From: Euonymus europaeus
Lineage: Eukaryota > Streptophyta > Magnoliopsida > Celastrales > Celastraceae
Length of the DNA: 64,000 bases
Direction: 5' to 3'
Assembly: GCA_963580455.1 (NCBI GenBank)
Contig: OY756967.1
Coordinates: 2,502,501-2,566,500 of the forward strand
Below, in pieces: positions 37,201 through 48,234 of this stretch (the stretch's first letter is position 1; every line of letters begins with the position of its first letter). The translations under genes were made by a program, and so were the position numbers. The notes beneath the pieces are model-generated. The model had not been told where the DNA came from, did not search any database, and saw only the letters and a program-made list of their open reading frames with translations.

Positions 37201-38412
37201 TTGGTTCTTCCACCGTGGCTAATGGAGTTTTGGGACTTGTAGTTGGCGTTGTTACAACATTGGTGGTTGAGATGGCTTTCCTTGTACAGGCATGTCTTTA
37301 ATTTATAGGACAGAAGCACTTTTCAGTGACACTGCTCCCTCCCTTGCAAGCAAGCACTGGGATTTAAATGGGACTGGAATTGTGTGCCATAGTCTAGTCC
37401 AATGCCACTTAAGAAAAGTGTTTGAACTTGCATTATTTTCTGTTTTTATTGAGGTCTAGTAACTTCTTTACTAATATTAGATAATCTATTTATCCCTTGA
37501 TATCAAATTGTGTGTGATTGGGAGGCGTGATCCACAATGGTACTAAATTTGGACTCCCCCTCCCTGTCCTGTCCTGTCCTTGCCCATATGGCCATATCAA
37601 ATAAACTTCAGCCTCCCTGAATTCAAACATCACCAGTTGTATCGGGTCTTAGAATTCCCTTATGGCTACACTTCATCATGCTTCCCTATTTAACAATAGA
37701 CACTTTTAAGCTTGTGAATCGCAAACCTTCCACGGAAAACCCTGGAACTAATGACTTGAAAATTATACATTTTAGCTGAAGAAATAATGCACATTGGTCG
37801 CATGGTTTTAACTGGTTTCATTGTTCGCACTGATTATGTGCCTTTCTCTTTGAATTCTTATTTTTTAGTTTGTCTTGATTTACACCTACGCTTGCTATGA
37901 ATAATTTATTTTTATATTGAGAAAAATCTTTTTGAGGTTAGCACCTTTAGTAGGAATAAATCTTGATAAGTTGGGATGGACTTCATTTGTTAGGGTGTTT
38001 GGTATTCCTGGAGCAATTTGTACTAAACTTGGGTGGACAATAGTGGTTTTTCGCCTAAGCAAATGTCATAGGATTTTGATGTGATTTAGTTGTTATAGTA
38101 TTGAATCTTAGGGCTCGTGCTTTGTGCAAACAAAGTGGTGAAAATTTTGCAGTTTTCAGGAGCTGTAAAAAAATATACCTGTTGTCTTAATCTTTAATTT
38201 CATAATTTGTTGTCGCAATTGTGTCTAGGGATTTCTGAAGTCTGCACCATGATTACGGGCAGTTTGTTTGTGTATTTAATCTTTCTTTTGTGGTTCTATC
38301 ACAGGCAAATACTGTAGATGAATTGCCAGAACGGCTGATTGGTGCTGTCCGAGTTTCTCATTTAGAGCTGTCCTCTGCTATTGTTCCCAAACTTGAACCA
38401 GATCCATCGTGA
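25229..38412 (+). CDS. EDR2: ENHANCED DISEASE RESISTANCE 2 (PH-START-DUF1336 protein)
   Basis: Twenty-two exons: 25229-25366, 25671-25745, 26460-26513, 27304-27369, 27669-27772, 28934-29001, 29086-29202, 29494-29534, 29632-29732, 30936-31031, 31395-31459, 31557-31628, 31707-31862, 33074-33309, 33381-33420, 33530-33678, 33783-33884, 34839-34883, 34968-35108, 37002-37097, 37188-37289, 38305-38412. The sum is 2172 bases, 723 residues (Arabidopsis EDR2 is about 718). The PH domain (about 1-115) starts MSKVVYEGWMVRYGRRKIGRS; the START lipid-binding domain (about 180-395) contains WDCSFQYGSLVEEVDGHTAI; an acidic linker DEYSDEDEEFQ follows; the EDR2_C/DUF1336 domain (about 500-720) contains GKHLMDLVAVDWFKDTKRMD. 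EDR2 is a lipid-binding negative regulator of salicylate-dependent defence and cell death. The last intron appears to be GC-AG. Introns carry an 82-bp triplication and a long hairpin. Confidence 0.96.
28233..28478 (+). repeat. Three exact-length 82-bp tandem copies in EDR2 intron 5
   Basis: Units start at 28233, 28315 and 28397, each running from GAAATT.GGAGAGTTTATTG to GCGCTAATGTATC. Only a few bases differ: the base after GAAATT, and TAATC versus TGAGC in the later part. Copies 2 and 3 are the most alike, suggesting stepwise duplication. Confidence 0.95.
35308..35480. repeat. Near-perfect 173-bp inverted repeat (hairpin) in EDR2 intron 19
   Basis: The left arm 35308-35386 starts TCACAGAAAATTGAGG and ends GGTGGACAAT. 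The right arm 35396-35480 is its reverse complement apart from six extra bases (near 35433-35438, in TGTAGATGTATC). The loop is only nine bases. Transcribed with EDR2 pre-mRNA it would fold into a stem of about 79 base pairs. Confidence 0.92.
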
Positions 38413-41400
38413 TGGTAAGGAAACCAATTGACCTGTACACTGATTTTGTACGTGTTATTCTTTTAGATATGCATATATTTCATTCCAATAATCTTTTAGG
38501 CATCTCAGTCATTTTAAGCGGAGAACGGGTCTCCATTGTTCTGTGGTTGATTTTCTTCACAAAAAATGGTCCAAAGGAATGTTGTACATCTTTGTTGCAT
38601 TACTCAGCGATTAGTGATCACATTTTCCACTTCATTGTTGAAGAAGGTTATCATCAACTGTACCAACATTTCGGGTTATAGGCTGCAAAAAATACATGGT
38701 AACCACCCATTAACAAGTTCAAATTATGGACTAAAATTGTATAAATTTCAGTGTCTAAAAAGAGCAACTAACCCGCAGCCAGCATCACTTGGATAAGGAT
38801 GAAATTGAATTTGTTTAGCAGCGAAGTATATTTGTTCAATGACACAGGAATATGATGAAGTAAGTGGAATACAGATACAGTCGCATGAAATATCTTTAAT
38901 CAGACATCAGAGTAGATGAGTGAGCCGTATAATCTATCCAATAATGTTTTGTTCAAGAAATGTATGTGCAAAGGAGATTATACCATGAATATAATCATCA
39001 TTAAGTTTTTGTCCTTGAAAATGACTGAAAATAAAAATAAGAGAGATATGGTAGACACTGTTACATGAGTCGGTCAAAATTTGCTGTTTGGAATTGGGTA
39101 AATGTTATTCACGTGATTGGTTGAATCTTTATTGAAGGGGATTTGATGGAATGAATCAACACTGAAAGGAATGAAGTTGTACTTCTATGTACACTTACTA
39201 TTTGCACCTTTCTTATGAATCTCTACTGAAAGGAATGAATTTGTATTTCTATGTACACTTACTCTTTGCACCTTTCTTCTCTCCAACTGAAAAAAGGATG
39301 TTCCCAGTCTTAACTACTTGTCTAGTTGTCTGCTTAATTATTAATTAGCTTTGCAAAAAACAAATCATAACTCGAGTAGGACAACGGAGTACCTGTCATA
39401 AATTTTAGTGCAGAGAAAAGGACAAATCTCTCTTTTTCAGGGATAGGATAGTGTCAATTTTCTTTTCAAATTCCAGTGGACGGTTCAGATTCACTAAGCT
39501 AAATCTTATGGCTTAACCGCTTAAGACATGGCGTGTAAACGGGATCGTACTATAGTAGAAGAGCCCTTTCCGACCTTTTTTGCCCCTCTGGCACAACGAA
39601 CCAAAGAAACTACATCACAGACTCCACTAGGCCAAAACAATTATCCGAAGGATCTATGTCAACAAGTCAATTCTAAAACTTTAGAATGAAACAATTGAGA
39701 ATGGTTTCAGAAGATTGTGGCCTATTTGGGAAAGCAATTTACCCAATGCTTTCCCAAACATTATGGCACCCGCTAACTTTAAAAATAATTGAGTTCTGAA
39801 AAAGTTCAAAGGAGAACTCGATACCTTAAATCTAAGAATCTATAGCCCAAGAAATGAGGATGAGTTATCGCATTAACAAGAAGCAAAACATCACCCTCCA
39901 ACTCTACCTTAAGTAACTCCAACATTCCTGGACACCCAAACGGAGAGCATTGGTCTCCCCTATAGGGAGGCTACACGTGGGCCACCGCAAACACATGCAA
40001 ACATCACCTCCCTGACTCAACAGGAGCAATAGCAGCTGAAGAAGATATGCTAGAATTCAAAGCAGTATTGAAACTAAGCATGATGAATTAAAGAGCAAGA
40101 GGAACCCAATCAACCGTCGAGAACAAAGACAAAATCTGGAACTTCCCTCCCTATCTGGTTCTCCCCTTTGCAGGCTCCCTGTTTTTCATTAGTGTGGACC
40201 GTACGATCTCACCAACGGTCCAGACTAAAAAACACGTCAATTACACGAAAGAAAAGACTGAGATTTGAGAAGAAGCTCTGTTTTTTATTTTGTAGAAACA
40301 ATAAGATACGAAAACACCATGACACAATGATAGCATCATGCTTATGTCGAACGATGATGTTGAAATATTGACTGATATATGATCAACAGATTCAACACGC
40401 CCTAATTATAAAAGTAGACGTAGAAGTTTATGTTTGTTTGATGAATTGGGTAGGGAAGGTGAGCAATAATGAATTTAGCCGGCCGATACCTTTCTTCATG
40501 ATTAGCATTGACTAAACAAAAGTCTTTGGATTCGGGGAACTCCAATTGCATATAGTAATTAACTCCAATCGTTTTTTTAATTAGCTTTTGAATGAGTGTA
40601 ACACGGCCACTACTTTCATCCTAATTAGCTCCAATTGCTCTGTCGAAACATTTTTTAAGATCATGTCCACTAACTCTACTCATCTAATCTCGAATAATAT
40701 TTTTTTTTCTTTTTTCAAATGGTACTGCGAACCTACAAGGAGTGCGACCCTTTGTCCACCTTACCTAAGAGGCCGTCCTTTCGGGCTTGAAGATGCTAGT
40801 TGGATAGACTCCAGCCAAATAAGAAGCAATACAAACGGACTACGGGTTGAATTTGAGAACACTCCTCCGCACAAGGAATTCACCAGAATGTATCCGGACA
40901 ACATCTAGATGAACTAAACAAGGTGGTTTATAAGGCAAATCTCACTTCCTCTCTATTAACGAGGTCTTTTCTAGGTTTAAATATCGTTAACTGAGACGGT
41001 TCTAAGGAATACAGTCTTACATGCTCGATGTATTCATGAGAATCGATAAGAACTCAAAGTCATGAACAATATCATTGATATGAGTGGGTTGAGATTTCTC
41101 ACATTATATCATAACAGTGCCTCAGTGCAATTGGACGGGTCTTTACTGTTGAATTATGATGTGACTCATTGTGCTAAAGGACTGGACATTAAATATCACT
41201 TGTAAACATAAAGGCTTCAAGGGAGATGAGGAGCCTTCTTGGATCGAATCATGCTAGGCGCAATTGTGGTTGCAGGGGTACGGAGGCGGTATACCTCTGC
41301 GGTACGGTAGGATAGAGTTGAGCTAGGATTCCTTTTATATATGAGGGTACTTTTGTAATTTTATAAGAGGAATACTAAAGTTACTATATAAGCTCTATAT

Positions 41401-41880
41401 TGAGTCTTATACTGGTTATGCCGTTTTTTTCTCATAGAAAAAAGAATCAGAAGTTCCTCCGTGGACGTAGGCACGTTCTGGCCGAACCACATAAAATCAC
41501 TGTGTTTCAATTTTTTTTTGCTTATTTCTTATGCTTGTGTGTTCTTAATTGTGTGAGATCGGTTACAACATCTATTTCATGACCAAACTTACAAATGGGG
41601 CAGTGTCAAGACTTGTTAAAAATTTCACGATACTTAGGTTAACTCAAGCAATGTAATTTATTAGAAAAGTCTTCACTTCTTCTCCATTAGGCCTTTGCTG
41701 GCTCAAGTACTATTAAATAAGAAGGTCCAAAGGAATAAAGTCATACAGGTTTAATATATTCAAGAGAATTGATAAACTCACATTACATAGCATTACCTAA
41801 CACATGCAGCATCAAGCTACCACTCAAATTGTGGTTTTTTATTAGTTTAATCAACTCCCGTTATAGTCACCAATTCCGTA
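38413..41880. other. EDR2 3' flank and intergenic DNA before PLR
   Basis: No gene recognised. A 64-bp tandem duplication (unit starting ACTGAAAGGAATGAA) sits at 39161-39282. A diverged duplicated phrase, TCTAAGGAATACAGTCTTACA at about 41002 and CCAAAGGAATAAAGTCATACA at about 41730, each followed by TATTCA.GAGAAT.GATAA, suggests an old repeat or LTR remnant. The short frame at 40588-40908 has no identifiable features. Confidence 0.45.
39161..39282 (+). repeat. 64-bp tandem duplication
   Basis: ACTGAAAGGAATGAA begins at 39161 and again at 39225, followed in both by TTCTATGTACACTTACT.TTTGCACC. Two copies only; non-coding. Confidence 0.85.
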
Positions 41881-41883
41881 TTA

Positions 41884-41895
41884 TATTATATATAC
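41884..41895 (+). promoter_or_regulatory. TATA box of the PLR gene
   Basis: TATTATATATAC lies about 60 bases before the ATG at 41952, at a suitable distance for a transcript start around 41915-41925 with a short leader rich in ACACAACACACAA. Confidence 0.55.
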
Positions 41896-41951
41896 GAGTG
41901 TTAGGGTCCTATACTCACAACACACAACACACAAGAGAGACAATTTACATT

Positions 41952-43547
41952 ATGGCGAAAAGCAAGGTCCTTGTCGTGGGAGGTACTGGTTACATGGGCA
42001 GAAGACTTGTGATGGCAAGTCTTGCGCAGGGACACACAACTTATGTCCTTCAACGCCCCGAGATCGGCCTCGACATGGACAAGCTTCAAATATTGCTGTC
42101 GCTGAAGAAGCAAGGAGCTCGCCTGGTCGAGGGTTCATTTTCGGATCATTGGAGCCTCGTGGATGCTGTTAGAAAGGCGGATGTTGTCATATCTGCCATG
42201 TCTGGTGTGCAGTTCAGGAGTCACAACCTTTTGATGCAACTCAAGCTTGTAGATGCTATCAAAGAAGCCGCCAATGTTAAGGTACGTGTAATATTTGTTT
42301 TCCCTTGCTTGTCTCGTTGAAAATTATATGCTCGATCAGTATGCTTTAACTATCAAAAATATTGCAATGTACACCATCTGTTTTCATGGGAAAGTTGGTT
42401 TTTCAAGGCTCCAAGCAAACGAGACTTTCTGACCATTTTAAGCAAAAAATTCAACACTCTTTTCCAACCAAACAGGAAGTAAAGAAATTCCATTTACACC
42501 CATAACAAACACACCTACTAGGCGTGTCTAATTTTCTAGCACGTTAATTGTACATTGGATCACTAAATGATGACTCGTGTTTTATATTGGTCACTAAAGT
42601 TAAAACGTTTTAAGTCAATCACCTAAATTTTAATTTTAAATGTTTTAAATCAGTCACCCAAATTTCGAGCTCGATTTGATTTTTCCAAATTCGGATATAT
42701 TTTATTGTAACTATTTTGTAGAGCAGGAAAGTAACATATATACACTATTTGTGGTATATATTCAGCGTTTCTTGCCATCAGAGTTTGGTATGGATCCAGC
42801 ACGAATGGGAGATGCACTTGAACCAGGAAGAAAAACATTTGATGAGAAGATGACAGTGAGAAAAGCCATTGAGGATGCTCAGATACCTTTCACATATATT
42901 GTTGCTAATTGCTTTGCAGCTTACTTTGTGCCTAACCTCTCTCAACTTGGAAGCCTCTTGCCTCCAGAAGAGAGAATCTCTCTCTATGGAGATGGCAAAT
43001 CCAAAGGTAGAAAAGTTTCCGTAATATTCACTCTTAATTTCACAAAAATGGGCATCTGTGTTGATGAATTGTACTCTGCAGCTGTTTTCATGGACGAAGA
43101 TGATATCGCGTCATACACAATCAAAACTATCGACGATCCTCGAACTTTGAACAAAACTGTGCATCTGAGGCCACCAGAAAACATTCTCTCTCAAATGCAG
43201 TTAGTAGAGATGTGGGAGAAGCTTACTGGAAAGAAACTAGAAAAGACCAGCATTTCTGCTCAAGACTTCCTCGATAACTTGAAGGGTACTTACTACTAAA
43301 CATAAGCCAATGTCTTCTTACACAGATATTATATACATACAATAATTTATTATTATTCTTCTTTTGGTGCAACAATATTGTAGGTATGGACTATACCAGC
43401 CAGGTAGGAGTGGGGCATTTTTACCACATATTCTATGAAGGTTGTTTGACCAACTTTGAAATAGGAGAAGGCGGAGAAGAAGCATCGGAGCTTTATCCGG
43501 AAGTGAAATATACTCGCATGGATGAATATATGAAGCTCTATCTATAG
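41952..43547 (+). CDS. PLR: Pinoresinol-lariciresinol reductase / pinoresinol reductase (NmrA-type)
   Basis: Four exons: 41952-42281, 42766-43006, 43082-43285, 43384-43547; 939 bases, 312 residues, the usual PLR length. The Rossmann fold starts at residue 5 with VLVVGGTGYMGRRLVMASLA, the NADPH-binding GxTGYxG signature of PLR/isoflavone-reductase-like enzymes. RFLPSEFGMDP and FDEKMTVRKAIEDAQIPFTY follow; the Lys in FDEKM is the family's catalytic lysine. The end, GEGGEEASELYPEVKYTRMDEY, is also characteristic. These cytosolic enzymes reduce the furofuran lignans pinoresinol and lariciresinol with NADPH. I cannot tell whether this copy takes both steps or only pinoresinol. Intron 2 (43007-43081) is 75 bases and has no in-frame stop, so a retained-intron product with 25 extra residues is possible. 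Confidence 0.88.
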
Positions 43548-43939
43548 CAAGCAACCACATCCATCTATACAGAGAATGTAATCATCTCTACAATAATAAG
43601 TACCTTCGATATGAATGAATCAAATTGTTTGATTTATGCGACCAAATTGTAAAGAGCGAGTTGAGTTTGAGTTCGTCCAACGAAACTGTCCAATCTAATG
43701 GATCCCTTAATTTATCAGCTGCACACATTGTTATTGGCCTCCCATATAAAATGTATTGCATCATACAATGGTAATAATGCATTGCTCTCGTAAAGTTAAG
43801 ATCCCATTTTCTCATAAAATGGAAACTTGGGATATATACAAACCGGTCAATACACAAAACCCTCAAAGACAACTTTGTTTCACACCTCCAATTACAATGT
43901 CTGGTGGTTTCCAAGTATATGGCATGCGTCAGCTTACGA
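43548..43939. other. Convergent 3' ends of PLR and the CobW-like gene
   Basis: 392 bases between two stop codons on opposite strands; holds both 3' UTRs. AATAATAAGT and AATGAATC near 43590-43620 could serve in polyadenylation of PLR. The transcripts may overlap. Confidence 0.5.
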
Positions 43940-46900
43940 TTATGCTAGACAACCTTTGAAACCCTTTCTTAGTGCCATTTCATCCAAATTCCTTCCAATG
44001 AACACAAGCTTGTTTATCCTCTTCTCCTCCGGTCCCCATGGTTTCCCCGGGCAACCATCCAACGTGGAGTGCACCCCCTGAAACGATGACATAAAACAGG
44101 CAATGGGGAAAATAAGATTGATATTGAATCTTAAAGAAATAAAGATGTCATGGAAGAACTATTTGTAAGATACTGAAAGCATAAGATCAAGGAACAATAA
44201 CCTGAAAAACATAGCGCTGATCAGAATCAGTCACAGACAAGACACCCTTCATTCTGTATAAATCTTCTCCCTTTTCTTCGATCAGCCTATCAAGCCAATC
44301 ATCAACCTGGTCCGTGGACAAAAGAGTCGGAATAAGACACCATGTCTGAACTTAGGCAAGAATGGGAAGTGAACAAAAAGTCCAAATTCTGACAAAAAGA
44401 TACAGCAACAAAAGAAAGGCACAAATACACACGAGATGAATCTCTCTCACTCAAATGGTAGTGCTCAATCATATGGAATATGGATACAGTTTACCGATGC
44501 TCCTAGGTAAAGCGTTGGTATGAGATCAAAACTTTAACGTATTAATTTCATCCAAGAATACACCCTCTACACCATCATGAAATTCACATCTAAGAGGAGG
44601 CTCTATATAACCCAATGCAAATATCCATCCGCTCTTCCTTTTAGAGAATAGAATATTCCAATTACTCAAAAGGCAGTTTAACTTCAGCTATGATGGACCT
44701 AAATTTTTCAACAGCAGAATGATGAAAGAAAATGAATTATATTAAGTTAATCACAGGACTTACTGGCCAATCGACTTTTGCTCGTTACTGGTGTCCAATT
44801 TGTACCCTATCCATTAATATACCCTCTCACCAAGAAAGTGGTCGGAAAAAGAGCACGGAAATATTAATTACCTCATCAAGGTCAAGGGTGCCCTCCCAAA
44901 CAATACTAACACTTGAGACAGCAGAATCGTGCACGTGGTCATGATGATGATGCCCCTTATGGTGTTCTGAAAACATGCAGCCAAAAGGGTACATTAGGTA
45001 TGGAACACGGAAAAATGGCAGGGATGAAGTGACAATAACCTTGTGTGGCTTCATGTTGATGGGATTCACAACTGGAACTATTTGTGTTAACTTCAGAATC
45101 AATCCTGCAACGTCAAGAAATTTCACATATTAGTAACATTTCAATGTCTAGACATTTCGGATTGCACCCCACTTGCCCCTTGGTGCCGTTAATACAATCT
45201 TTTCTTTTCAAAAAAATAAATTAAATAAACTATATTGTTTGAAATATAAATATGCATTCCAAACCCTTAAATGATGACATCAAAAATTAGAGGACAAAAG
45301 TTGACCTAGAGGTAGAATTTAAATGAAATTCTTTTAAGAAACAAATCTCAATTAAATTAGAAGGAATAGAAAAAAATTTCAACTGATGAGACTGCCTGAG
45401 TGGAAAGATGTTTAATAACCTTTCGAGATCATATCCTCCCACTCCCAAAACAAAGTCCATGTCAACCGATCCATACTTAGCAAGCTTAATTGAAGCCATC
45501 CCATTTATATGCTAGCAGCATGGCACCGAAAACAAAGTTAAAAGAGGTAGTCAAAACCCAAAACAGGGCACAAATATAAATTACACAACGACCAAATTAA
45601 CCCCAGTGTGAAAGATGGAAGAACTTACTTTAATTCTCTTGGTTAATCTCTCCAATTCAGTCTCAGATACCAAATCTATCTGACAAAACCATCCAAAAAA
45701 ACCAATCAACGCACTAAAAAGAAACACATCAGTATTAGAAGCAGGAGCATGGACATGAGTTGATAGGTGAAAAAAATTTCGGATAGAAAATGTTGAAGTT
45801 TGGTATTTTTGCTGTTGGAAGCTGGAGGGTCACCTTGTTCAAAATAATTCGATCTGCATAAGCAACCTGCTCTACTGCCTCATTCACCACAAATCTTGCT
45901 TTTACCTCATCCAGATGTTGCATGGCATGCTTACAGTCAACCAAAGTAACAACTCCATCCAGTTTCACATGGCGTGAAACAAGTTCATCAGTACAAAATG
46001 TTTCAATGACAGGAGCTGGTTTTGCAAGTCCTGCAAAGAGGATTCCACAATATAAAGATGCAAGGGAAATCACTTAATAGGGCCCATAACTGATGCACTT
46101 AGATGAGAATTAATAACTTCATCATGAAATTAATTAATTCTAAAGACAAAAGTGCGAAACCCATTCACGTACACATCTTAAAACAATAAGAAAAGTGAAA
46201 ACTTAACATTGGGAAAAACAGTTTGACCAACATATCAAGGGCACTTTTATTTACAGATGTTAAGGAGTTAATAGTTACATGCTACTATGAGGTAACATTC
46301 ATCTACTCTTGATTTCCCTAAGCTCCCACAATGAGATATACCGTATTTACAAATACAGTTTGTTCACGTTGAGATTTGGACCATGTTTCATGATTCAAAC
46401 TGACATCCTCATACAGTTCAATGGTTTATGAGAATAATACCTCAAGTATCTCAATAATGCAGGAAAAACCAGTAAACTTTTAGGATGAGTTAATACTTCA
46501 TATTATGACAATATGGCCTCTACAAACTCTATCGATAGAGGTTCACCAAACATACCTGTGGTTTCTATGACAATATGATCAAATTTGTCTCTTTTTTTCT
46601 TAGCTAACTCCAAAAGCATCTTAACTAGATCTCCCCGCACAGTGCAACATAAGCAACCATTATTAACCATGACAATGTCCTCAGCAACAGAGGAATGGCT
46701 AGCAACCAATGATCCATCAATATCCACCTCACCAAACTGCATCGACAATCATTGAAATAACAAATAAATAAACATTTAGAAAATACCAAAGAACTCTATC
46801 CGCCAATTACAGAGCTGAAACTACTACTCAATACATAATAAGCAATAAAAACAATATTTTGCAAACATAAAAACAAGGCCCAGTACCTCATTTTCTATGA

Positions 46901-47383
46901 CAGCAATCCGCTTGCCATGTTGTGATGTCAGAATATGATTCAATAAAGTGGTCTGCAACGTAGAATGTCCACGAATGAGTTGAATTTCATGCTAATACAC
47001 GAGTTTAATATGATAAAATAAATTAGATTCATTTTTCCTTCACTTCCACCGTTCACTCAGGAACCAAACAGAGGCAGAAGCTGAGAAAATAACGAGTACC
47101 CACTGACCTTTCCAGAACCGAGAAAACCCGTAATCACAGTGGCTGGCACGCGATTATCGAGACTAAGGGCGGTAGAACCTGTTTCGTCAAGATTATAATC
47201 AGGGGCAGTCTTTATGCCCCTGAAGTTCCTGGAATTGCAGGAATTGAACTCCCGGGAAACCAAAGAGTGAAGGCTCCTGAGGACTTGGGAAACCGGTGGA
47301 GACTGATGGAAAAGGCGAGGCCTAAAAATATTCTGATGGAGATTCTTCAGTGAAGCCCTAGAAATCAAGATTCTTGTTGCCAT
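43940..47383 (-). CDS. CobW/P47K-type zinc-chaperone GTPase, probably organellar
   Basis: Ten exons read right to left: 47383-47108, 46952-46887, 46736-46556, 46030-45834, 45679-45629, 45511-45420, 45104-45040, 44966-44872, 44306-44202, 44077-43940; 1266 bases, 421 residues. The first 50 or so residues are rich in Arg, Ser and Leu with few acids (MATRILISRASLKNLHQNIF), a mitochondrial-type presequence. Walker A GFLGSGKTTLLNH spans exons 1-2. IENEFGEVDIDG and the metal-binding GCLCCTVRGDL follow, then NKIDLV (guanine specificity). A His-rich loop, EHHKGHHHHDHVHD, precedes the CobW C-terminal domain (GCPGKPWG near the end). COG0523 proteins move metal, typically zinc, to client enzymes using GTP. 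The closest remembered Arabidopsis relative is At1g26520-type. It converges with PLR. Confidence 0.93.
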
Positions 47384-48234
47384 GAATGAAAACCGAACTG
47401 AGGAGCTTAAACCCTATTAATGGAAGGGATTTTTGTATCCTTTGTGATTTAAATGGATTCAGCAGGCCGACTGGATCGAAGCTTCAGGCCCAGGATAACA
47501 CCGTATAAGCCCATAATCAAGGCCTCATAGGCCCAGGATAATACCGTCTCCCAGATTGTTAAAAGTTCAAACCAGGCCGCCTTACCAACTCAACAGGCCT
47601 ATGATCTCATGCCGCCTGAAAGAAAACTAGAAAACAGAACATGGTGATGAGGTGATACTTTCTCCCTGTCGAGCATCTAGCACAGAAATACAGGGCCTTG
47701 CCCTAGGGAATATGATGCAGTCGGTTAGGTGCAATGGTAACCTACTTGAAAAGAGTAGGTCTTGAAATATCCGAATTCAACTCTTGCCTCTGTTATACCC
47801 GCATAACGAGAGTGCAATGGATAGCGATCCCACCCCAACCCAATAAATGCAGGGCCTCTGTACATTACTGGAAATGCTGTCTTAATCACAGTGTTCTTGG
47901 AAGAAACAAAAACTGCAAAGAAACATGAGAATAATATTCAACCAATGCTCATTGAAAATGGCTTGTTACATTTTCTCCAGACTATGAACAGTGAAACTAC
48001 TTTGAGATTGTAGTTAAACCAAAATTTACATGGTATTCCTCATTTTCATATGAAAAACAATCATCCATGTTTTGTAAAGCCTGCTCAACCGCTCAGTGGT
48101 GTGGAAATCTGTTTCACTGTTTTAACTAAGAATTAAAGAATATCCAGTTCTGGGAACATTCTAAACTTTTGCTTCTGCAGTGTAGTGCAGAAGCTGAAGA
48201 AGAAAGTGGAACCATATCTTCCTCCCAAGCATTC
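47384..48234. other. Promoter of CobW-like gene and 3' flank of the dehydrogenase-like gene
   Basis: GGCCCA at 47488-47493 and at about 47530, plus AAGCCCATAA at about 47508, form a site II-like cluster within 160 bases of the CobW start codon, typical of plant housekeeping and organelle-protein genes. At about 47716-47790 a stretch GGTTAGGTGCAATGG ... GAATTCAACTC looks weakly like a tRNA-derived SINE head. Nothing else is seen. Confidence 0.45.

Noticed and set aside
40588..40908. 106-codon plus-strand frame
   Set aside because: No recognisable domain, no promoter or splice support.
47716..47790. tRNA-like sequence
   Set aside because: Poor B-box and no foldable cloverleaf by eye; at most a decayed SINE head.
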